In this document: in pieces, positions 49,607-55,031 of the stretch
How the letters are laid out: the number at the start of each line of letters is the position of its first letter
Position numbering within the stretch: position 1 is the first letter of the stretch
Assembly (NCBI GenBank): GCA_021791145.1
Contig: JAJYXE010000002.1
Span: forward strand, 1 to 55,031
Direction of reading: 5' to 3'
Source: Actinomycetes bacterium
GTDB lineage: Bacteria; Actinomycetota; Acidimicrobiia; Acidimicrobiales; RAAP-2
DNA length: 55,031 nt
The notes under the pieces: generated by a model
Database searches by the model: none
Told to the model about the DNA's origin: nothing
Seen by the model: only the letters and a program-made list of their open reading frames with translations
Made by a program: the position numbers and the translations under genes

Positions 49607-50721
49607 CGGTCCCCGCCGAGGTCGAGACCCCAGCTCGCCGCGCCTCGAGCCATCCGGCGGCGCTGCGCCAGTGGATGACGGACAACCAGTACGTCGCGGT
49701 GCTCGCGCTGCTCGTCGTCATGTTCATCGTCTTCTCGATCACCCAGCCTCGCTTCTTCACGGCGGCGAACATCCGGGTCCTGCTGACCAACGTCTCCATC
49801 CTCTGGATGGTCTCGCTCGGTCTCACGGTCGTGATGCTGACCGGGGGGTACGACCTGTCCCTGGCCGCCATGGTCGGACTATCGGGGTTCTTCTTCGTCG
49901 GCTTCTTCTCGACCTTCGGCGTCCCGGCCATCCCGGCGATCGTCCTGACCGTCCTTGCGGGAGCGCTCATCGGCGGCGCGATCAACGGCGTGCTCGTCGG
50001 TCGGCTCGGCGTGCCGTTCCTCGTGGTCACGATCGGAAGCCTCTCGATCTTCGAGGGCACGACCTATCTCGTCTCGGGCACGCAGACGATCTCGGTCACA
50101 TCGGGTGTGCTCAACGCGATCGGCTTCGACTCGGCTGGCGGCGTCCCGATCACCGTGTGGATCATGGCAGGGACGCTCGTCGTTGCGTACTTCGTGCTCC
50201 ACTGGACCTACTTCGGCAGAGACGTCTACGCAGTAGGAGGCAATGCCGCGGCCGCGCGGCTGTCCGGCGTGCACGTGACCCGGACGCTCGTGCTCGCGTA
50301 CGCGATCTCCGGAGGCATGGCCGCACTTGGCGGTGTTCTCGAGGTCTCGCGCATCAGCGCCGCGAGCCCCACGATCGGCACCACAATCATCTTCAGCGCC
50401 ACTGCCGCCGTTCTCATCGGCGGCACCGTGCTCGGAGGCGGGATCGGTGGGGTGGTCGGGACGGTGGTGGGCGTGCTCTTTCTCGGAGTGCTCCAGAACG
50501 GGCTCGCACTGTCGGGTCTCGCGAGCTCCTGGCAGGAGGTCGTGTCGGGAGCCATCGTGGTCCTCGCGGTGCTGTTCCACCAGCTCCAGCACAAGGGCAA
50601 GCCGCTCGTCCACCGAAGACGACCCGGCACGCTGGATACGATGTTCCCGGTTCAGGCGGTCCGAGGCAGTACCGAAAACGAGGCGGCCGAGCGCGTCGAC
50701 GCACGCTCGTCCAACGCATAG
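49594..50721 (+). CDS. Ribose-type ABC transporter permease, set 2
   Basis: The 375-residue BPD_transp_2 permease has hydrophobic helices throughout residues 35-335 and hallmarks VSLGLTVVMLTGGYDLSLAAM, INGVLVGRLGVPFLVVTIGS, VGGNAAAARLSGV and GTVVGVLFLGVLQNGL. A hydrophilic C-terminal tail of about 40 residues follows. The ATG at 49594 lies 13 bases inside the ATPase gene. It forms the channel of the second importer; the first one is encoded at 14936-16111. Confidence 0.91.
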   Translation: MQRVTVPAEVETPARRASSHPAALRQWMTDNQYVAVLALLVVMFIVFSITQPRFFTAANIRVLLTNVSILWMVSLGLTVVMLTGGYDLSLAAMVGLSGFFFVGFFSTFGVPAIPAIVLTVLAGALIGGAINGVLVGRLGVPFLVVTIGSLSIFEGTTYLVSGTQTISVTSGVLNAIGFDSAGGVPITVWIMAGTLVVAYFVLHWTYFGRDVYAVGGNAAAARLSGVHVTRTLVLAYAISGGMAALGGVLEVSRISAASPTIGTTIIFSATAAVLIGGTVLGGGIGGVVGTVVGVLFLGVLQNGLALSGLASSWQEVVSGAIVVLAVLFHQLQHKGKPLVHRRRPGTLDTMFPVQAVRGSTENEAAERVDARSSNA

Positions 50722-50787
50722 CGATCGAGGCGTCGTTCGAGCTCAGAGCGTCTCGTCACATCAGAGAAAATGGGAGGGCACATCGTC

Positions 50788-51921
50788 ATGTGGCACAACA
50801 GATGGAACAGAAGAGGCCGGCGTGTCGGTGCGACCGCTGTGGCAAGTCTCGCCCTTGCTGCAACCGCGTTCCTCGCGCCGGCCGCAGCCGCACCGAGGAG
50901 TCACACCTCCGCGCCGCCACCGGTCTTCGGCTCGAGCGGGATCAAGCCGTACTCGGGCTACGAGAACCGCTTCCCGACGACGTTCCCGGTTCCGAAAGTC
51001 GTGCACGGCAAGCACTACACGATCGGGTGCCAGAACCCCGTGAATGCAGGGAACCAGACGACCACCACCTTCTGTCTCGGGGTGATGGCCGAGGCACATG
51101 CGCTCGGCATGAGGTACATCGGCGTCGTCACAAACGTGACAGTCACAAAGCAGGTGAGCAACTTCGAGCAGCTGGTCGCCGAAGGGGCCAACGCGATCGT
51201 CTTGTACCCTCTTTCCCCCACCGCGCTGACGACGGCGCTCGCGAACGCAAAGAAGCACGGGGTCGTTGTCATTGCCGAGAACGTGACAGTGACCCCGAAG
51301 GCGTTCACGCCGCCCGGCTACCGAGCGCAGGTCTGGGAAGGAAGGGACGAGGAGGCCTACCTCTCGGTCGCCGAGATGGCCAAGCTCGTACCCCATGGGA
51401 AGATCGGGATCATCGGCATTGCGGCGCCCGTCCCCGCGATCAAGTTCCTGGTCACACGGTACCGCTTCTACGCGAAGCAATTCGGGCTCACGATCGTTGG
51501 CGAGTACGACGTGACGCACACAACAGTCTCCGGTGGCGAGACGGCGATGACCGCGTTGCTCGCCAAGTACCCCGACATGCAGGGGCTGCTCGCATTCAAC
51601 GACACAACCGCCGTCGGCGCCTATACGGCGGCACGCAGCGAGGGAAGAACAGGGATCAAGATCGTCGGCATCAACGGTTCGACCACCGGGATCGACGCGG
51701 TCAAAGCCGGCCACGTCGCCGCGATCATCCAGGTGGACGCAGTCGGTCAAGGGATGGAGGCGACGCTCGGCGCGTACGACGCATTGACGCGGCAGCACCT
51801 CCCGCTCCCAAAGGTCGTCGTGCGACCCCCTACGGCGATCATCACCAAGCAGGACGTCGCCAAGGTGCCCTCGTGGCAGAAGGAGCTCTCGGAGATCCGG
51901 CCGGCACACCTCATCTACTGA
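50788..51921 (+). CDS. Ribose-type ABC transporter substrate-binding protein, set 2
   Basis: The 377-residue secreted protein has a basic N-terminus (MWHNRWNRRGRR), an Ala/Leu-rich signal core ending AAAAP and no lipobox Cys. The type I binding fold has YTIGCQNPVNAGNQT, NAIVLYPLSPTALTTALANA and GLLAFNDTTAVGAYTAA. I prefer the ATG at 50788 since GGGAGG lies ten bases upstream; the ATG at 50770 has no such site and adds six residues. Sequence differs clearly from the set 1 binding protein, so the two importers may have different ligands or affinities. Confidence 0.87.
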   Translation: MWHNRWNRRGRRVGATAVASLALAATAFLAPAAAAPRSHTSAPPPVFGSSGIKPYSGYENRFPTTFPVPKVVHGKHYTIGCQNPVNAGNQTTTTFCLGVMAEAHALGMRYIGVVTNVTVTKQVSNFEQLVAEGANAIVLYPLSPTALTTALANAKKHGVVVIAENVTVTPKAFTPPGYRAQVWEGRDEEAYLSVAEMAKLVPHGKIGIIGIAAPVPAIKFLVTRYRFYAKQFGLTIVGEYDVTHTTVSGGETAMTALLAKYPDMQGLLAFNDTTAVGAYTAARSEGRTGIKIVGINGSTTGIDAVKAGHVAAIIQVDAVGQGMEATLGAYDALTRQHLPLPKVVVRPPTAIITKQDVAKVPSWQKELSEIRPAHLIY

Positions 51922-51942
51922 TCAGCGAGACCGGGCAGTCGC

Positions 51943-53190
51943 ATGAGCACGAGCCGACCACCGCGGGTCCTCGTCGTCGGGGCAGGGATCGGGGGGCTGA
52001 CCGCGGCGATCGCGCTCGCGAGACGCAACTTCGAGGTCGAGGTCCTCGAACAGCGGACGTCGTCAGTCGAGATCGGTGCCTCGTTGTCCTTGGGCCCGAA
52101 CGCCGTCAGGCTCTTGGACGACCTCGGCCTCGGCGCGGCAATCCGCAATCGGGGTGCAACCCCGCTGGCCGTCGACCTCCTTCGCTGGGACGACGGGAGG
52201 CTCCTGCACCGTTCGGAGCTCGGACCTCGGATGGTGGAGCACTTCGGCGCCCCTCAACTGGACTTCTTCCGGCCGGAGCTCCACGACCTCTTGCTCTGGG
52301 AGGCTCAGCAGGTCGCGTCGGTCCGTTTCGGAGCTCGCGTCGTAGGGGTCTTCGAAGAAGGTGAGCGGTGTCGGGTGGCGCTCGAGGCAGCCGGCGGGGA
52401 GGATGCCGGAGAGAACCCCGCGGACGCGACAGTGGTGGTCGGAGCCGATGGCGTGAGCTCCACGGTCCGCCAGTTGCTCGTCGGAAGGGACCGGCCTGTG
52501 TTCTCCGGGACGGTCGTGTACCGGGGCATCGCGGATCGCCGCGACGTGTCGGAGCTGCATCCGCCGGCCGTGAACTGCTACTGGCTGGGACCGAACCGCC
52601 ACGGCGTGTCGTACTGGCTCTCCCACGGAGAGCGGCTCGCGGTGACCTGTGCCGTCCGGGACGCCACCTGGTCACGGGAGTCCTGGACGCTCGAGACCGA
52701 GCCGACAGAGGTGCTCGGCTACCTCGCCGGATGGCACGAGCCGTTCCTCGAGCGGATACGGCGCTGCCGGCTCATGCTCCGCAGCGCGGTCTACGTGCGC
52801 CAACCGCTCGAGCAGTGGTCGTACGGGCTCGTCACCCTCCTGGGCGACGCCGCGCACGCCATGCAGCCGTTCGAGGCGCAGGGGGCGGCACAGGCGATCG
52901 AGGACGCGTACGTGCTCGCGGCCTGCCTGGCCGAGCAGCCTGGTGATCCTCGCGCGGCGCTCCGACGCTACGCGCGCATCCGGATCGCGCGCACCCGCGA
53001 GCTGCAGGACTCATCCCGGGAAGCCGCCGAATCCTTCTACCTCCCCGACGGCGAGGCTCAGCGGCGTCGAGACGCCGACTACCAAGTGCTTCATGAACGC
53101 CAGCCCTGGGGCCCCCGTCAGCCGCTGTGGGAGTATGACGTCCGGGAGGTGCTCCGCAGGGAGCCTGTCTCGTCCGGGCTCGCTGAGTAG
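51943..53190 (+). CDS. Class A FAD-dependent aromatic monooxygenase
   Basis: The 415-residue flavoprotein hydroxylase resembles salicylate or 6-hydroxynicotinate 3-monooxygenases. The three class A fingerprints are present: GAGIGG (about residues 13-18), VVGADGVSSTVR (about 165-176) and LLGDAAHAMQPFEAQGAAQ (about 301-319). It would insert oxygen into an electron-rich aromatic or N-heteroaromatic ring using NAD(P)H and O2. Paired with a molybdenum hydroxylase in the same regulon this is the classical order for N-heterocycle breakdown, but substrate identity is inference. The ATG is 21 bases after the binding-protein stop. Confidence 0.89.
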   Translation: MSTSRPPRVLVVGAGIGGLTAAIALARRNFEVEVLEQRTSSVEIGASLSLGPNAVRLLDDLGLGAAIRNRGATPLAVDLLRWDDGRLLHRSELGPRMVEHFGAPQLDFFRPELHDLLLWEAQQVASVRFGARVVGVFEEGERCRVALEAAGGEDAGENPADATVVVGADGVSSTVRQLLVGRDRPVFSGTVVYRGIADRRDVSELHPPAVNCYWLGPNRHGVSYWLSHGERLAVTCAVRDATWSRESWTLETEPTEVLGYLAGWHEPFLERIRRCRLMLRSAVYVRQPLEQWSYGLVTLLGDAAHAMQPFEAQGAAQAIEDAYVLAACLAEQPGDPRAALRRYARIRIARTRELQDSSREAAESFYLPDGEAQRRRDADYQVLHERQPWGPRQPLWEYDVREVLRREPVSSGLAE

Positions 53191-53212
53191 GTCGAGCCCG
53201 GACCACGGACCG

Positions 53213-53257
53213 GGATCCCGAGGTCCAGGATCCCGAGGTCCGGGACCCCGAGGTCCG
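53213..53257. repeat. 15-bp tandem triplication between monooxygenase and RidA-like genes
   Basis: GGATCCCGAGGTCC units start at 53213, 53228 and 53243; the third reads GGACCCC. They sit in a non-coding gap of about 105 bases, just before the ribosome-binding site of the next gene. Confidence 0.93.
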
Positions 53258-53296
53258 ACCGTCTGTGCCGAGCACATGCAAAGGAGGGTGCCTGGA

Positions 53297-53698
53297 ATGG
53301 CGAACGCCAGTCGACGACTCATCTCACCGGAGACCTTGCATCCTTCACCGGGATACAGCCACGTTGCGGTGGCGAGCGGGTCGCGGATCGTGTCGCTTGC
53401 CGGCCAAGTCGCCCTCGAGCGCGACTTCACGATCACGGGACGAACAGATCTCGCAGCCCAGACGCGACGTGCGATGCAGAACGTCGCGGCTGCGCTCGAA
53501 GCGGCGGGCGCGGACTGGGGAGACGTCGTACGCCGCACGATCTACACGACTCGGCCCGGCGAGTTCGAGACGATCGCCGCCGCCATCGACGAGGTGACGG
53601 GCGGCGGTCCTCAACCGGCTCAGACCATCGTCGGCGTGACCGGTCTCGCACTGCCCGGCCTGATGATCGAGATCGAAGTCACCGCGGTGATCGCATGA
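53297..53698 (+). CDS. RidA/YjgF/UK114 family protein
   Basis: The 133-residue Rid-fold protein has VSLAGQVALERDF, MQNVAAALEAAGADWGDVVR and the C-terminal PAQTIVGVTGLALPGLMIEIEVTAV. Archetypal RidA deaminates enamines/imines through an Arg in the RxxV segment; that position reads TIVGV here, so it belongs to another Rid subgroup. Such paralogues often sit in N-heterocycle or amino-aromatic pathways. The ATG at 53297 follows AAGGAGGG by nine bases, which decides the start. Its TGA overlaps the alcohol-dehydrogenase ATG. Confidence 0.9.
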   Translation: MANASRRLISPETLHPSPGYSHVAVASGSRIVSLAGQVALERDFTITGRTDLAAQTRRAMQNVAAALEAAGADWGDVVRRTIYTTRPGEFETIAAAIDEVTGGGPQPAQTIVGVTGLALPGLMIEIEVTAVIA

Positions 53699-54726
53699 CG
53701 ATGCGGGCAGTGCGGATCCATCGCACCGGCGGTCCTGAGGTCCTGGAGCTCGAGCATGTCGACGAGCCACGGCCAAGCTCCGGAGAGCTCCTCGTGCGGG
53801 TGCGGGCCACCTCGGTGAACCACCGGGACATCTGGATCCGGAGGGGCCACCCCCACCCCAAGTACCACGTGGCGATGCCCGCCGTGCTCGGCATCGACCT
53901 TTCCGGCGACGTGGTCTCGGTCGGGGTCGGCGTGGAAGGCTTCGCCGAGGGCGATCGCGTGACCGTGAGCCCGTACCTCCCCTGCGGGCGCTGCGAGTAC
54001 TGCCGTCGCAGCCACCCGCAGTACTGCCCAGATTTCGACGTCTATCACGGCACGTACGCGGAGATGGCGATCGTCCCCGCGAGCGCGGCGGTCAAGGTCG
54101 GCCAGCACGTCGCGGACGCAGCGTTGGCCAGCTTCTCGAATTCGTACATCACCGCTTGGCAGATGCTCGTGACGAAAGGGGGCGTCGGCCCCGACGACAC
54201 GGTCTTCGTCTGGGCTGGGACCAGCGGGCTCGGCTTCGCCGGGATCGAGATCGCTCGGCTGTGCGGTGCCCGCGTGATCGCGAGCGCCGGCTCGGACGAG
54301 AAGATCTCGATCCTCGAGCAGCGAGGCGTCGATCTCGTGGTCAACCATCACGAGCCAGGCCTCGTGGAGAAGGTGCTCGAGGTGACCGGCGGGCTCGGAG
54401 CGACGACCGTCTTCGAGCACGTCGGGCACGCCACCTGGGACCGCTCGCTTGCAATGGCCGCCTCCGGCGGCACCGTCCTGACCGCCGGCGCCACCAGTGG
54501 CGACGACGTCTCCATGGACGTGACGTCGGTGTTCGTCAAGCAGTTGCGGATCCTGGGCTCACGCCTCGGGACCATGGACGACGCGATCGCCGCCGTCCGG
54601 CAGCTCGAAGCAGGCCATTTCGAGCCGATCGTCGGTGCCGTCGTCCCCTTGACCGAGATCGAGCAGGCACATCGCATGCTGGAAGCAGGCAGCGTCGTCG
54701 GGAAGATCGTGGTCGAGCCCACATAG
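53695..54726 (+). CDS. Zinc-dependent alcohol dehydrogenase (MDR)
   Basis: The 343-residue medium-chain dehydrogenase has structural-zinc cysteines in CGRCEYCRRSHPQYC (about residues 97-111). The GroES-like domain has LGIDLSGDVVSVGVGVEGF, and the Rossmann part has VWAGTSGLGFAGIEIARL. The usual catalytic-zinc Cys near residue 40 reads as Asn-His (TSVNHRDIWIRRG), as in quinone-reductase-like members of this group. It would oxidise an alcohol or reduce an aldehyde/enone. It is the last gene of this operon and overlaps the RidA-like stop. Confidence 0.89.
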   Translation: MTMRAVRIHRTGGPEVLELEHVDEPRPSSGELLVRVRATSVNHRDIWIRRGHPHPKYHVAMPAVLGIDLSGDVVSVGVGVEGFAEGDRVTVSPYLPCGRCEYCRRSHPQYCPDFDVYHGTYAEMAIVPASAAVKVGQHVADAALASFSNSYITAWQMLVTKGGVGPDDTVFVWAGTSGLGFAGIEIARLCGARVIASAGSDEKISILEQRGVDLVVNHHEPGLVEKVLEVTGGLGATTVFEHVGHATWDRSLAMAASGGTVLTAGATSGDDVSMDVTSVFVKQLRILGSRLGTMDDAIAAVRQLEAGHFEPIVGAVVPLTEIEQAHRMLEAGSVVGKIVVEPT

Positions 54727-54804
54727 GCCGCTCGACCAGCCGGTCGAGGCTTGCCGCTGTGTCGTGGGGATCGGTGAGAAGGAAGATCGGTCACAGCTGG
54801 GCGG

Positions 54805-54819
54805 TAGCCTCTGGACGTG
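54805..54819 (+). promoter_or_regulatory. Probable -10 element of a leaderless gene
   Basis: TAGCCT (54805-54810) fits TANNNT and lies six bases before the GTG at 54817, with no ribosome-binding sequence. That spacing is typical of leaderless transcripts in actinobacteria. No convincing -35 was seen. Confidence 0.45.
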
Positions 54820-55031
54820 GACACGTCGGGCATCATCCGCCAGATCGAAGGTGATGCCGGTCTACGCGCTCAAATTCGGGCGGTGCTCCTCGGCGACGAG
54901 CTCCTCGAGCTCCCCGATCTGGTTCGTCGCATCGACGCCAGCCTCGAGAGGCTGGCCCAGGCCCAGGCCCGGACCGAGGAGCGCCTGGAGGAGCTGGCCC
55001 AGGCCCAGGCCCGGACCGAGGAGCGCCTGGA
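54817..55031 (+). CDS. Coiled-coil heptad-repeat protein, N-terminal part (runs off the window)
   Basis: From the GTG the frame is open to the window end (at least 71 residues). It begins VDTSGIIRQIEGDAGLRAQI, then VLLGDELLELPDLVRRIDASL, followed by 14-residue repeats of the type ERLAQAQARTEERLEEL encoded by a 42-bp nearly perfect repeat starting near 54950. Similar architecture (short N-terminal region, heptad repeats, C-terminal nuclease-like domain) is known in DUF3782-type proteins, but the C-terminal part is outside the window. The start has no ribosome-binding site and is probably leaderless. It lies outside the catabolic operon, 90 bases after the dehydrogenase stop. Confidence 0.65.
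   Translation, partial: MDTSGIIRQIEGDAGLRAQIRAVLLGDELLELPDLVRRIDASLERLAQAQARTEERLEELAQAQARTEERL

Noticed and set aside
7030..53190. Assignment of the island to nicotinate degradation
   Set aside because: The Mo hydroxylase and the flavin monooxygenase fit, but no dihydroxypyridine dioxygenase, deformylase with an intact Ser triad, maleamate amidase or maleate isomerase was recognised.

Overview
The window is very GC-rich, gene-dense bacterial DNA, with frequent GTG and TTG starts and many ATGA, GTGA or TTGA stop/start overlaps. The gene content fits an actinobacterium: two F420/FMN luciferase-like (LLM) oxidoreductases, a CoxLMS-type molybdenum hydroxylase with CoxG, ribose-type ABC importers, and an FCD-type GntR regulator. 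Acidimicrobiia or a relative is my guess. No rRNA, tRNA, CRISPR array or phage gene was seen.

Left flank (1-5.25 kb). This begins with debris: the C-terminal end of an IS21-type IstB protein and a frameshifted, truncated MFS transporter, followed by a 14-bp tandem array. Then come a patatin-like phospholipase, a membrane-anchored IPT/TIG protein, a site-2-protease/CBS membrane protein, and a class V aminotransferase-like protein without the desulfurase cysteine. A seven-unit 28-bp tandem array separates this flank from the rest.

Catabolic island (5.45-54.7 kb). About 37 genes lie in six transcription units. (1) coxM-coxS-coxL-coxG. (2) gntR plus a ketopantoate-reductase-like gene, on the minus strand. 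(3) A ribose-type ABC importer plus an acyl-CoA ligase. (4) A 14-gene plus-strand operon: alpha/beta-fold protein, acyl-CoA ligase, HyuA, HyuB, LLM, fused 2-oxoacid:ferredoxin oxidoreductase, HpaI-type aldolase, D-2-hydroxyacid dehydrogenase, amidase, acyl-CoA dehydrogenase, quinone-oxidoreductase-like MDR, enoyl-CoA hydratase, thiolase-like protein and DUF35. (5) An 8-gene minus-strand operon: LLM, M20, FAH, M24, ketopantoate-reductase-like, M24-like, phytoene-dehydrogenase-like flavoprotein, and a homocitrate/isopropylmalate-synthase-like enzyme. (6) A plus-strand operon: MBL-fold, carboxymuconolactone-decarboxylase-like, second ribose-type importer, class A flavin monooxygenase, RidA-like and Zn alcohol dehydrogenase.

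All promoter gaps of these six units contain the same A/T-rich box (core TGATCAA, fullest form TTGATCAA or GTCTGATCAAATATC). Two are embedded identically in the -35/-10 spacer, and a threefold iteration lies in front of gntR. The simplest reading is one substrate-inducible regulon controlled by the resident GntR protein. It would import a small polar compound by two ABC systems, hydroxylate it (Mo hydroxylase, flavin monooxygenase), open or hydrolyse C-N and C-C bonds (HyuAB, amidase, FAH, M20/M24), activate acids with CoA, and finish by beta-oxidation and retro-aldol chemistry. I cannot name the substrate. The mix of Mo hydroxylase, class A monooxygenase, HyuAB, amidase and RidA suggests a nitrogen-containing ring, but the gene set matches no pathway I know. 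Several enzymes lack their family's catalytic residues (alpha/beta-fold protein, thiolase, one M24, the M20).

Right edge. After the alcohol dehydrogenase, a probably leaderless gene for a coiled-coil heptad-repeat protein starts and runs off the window.
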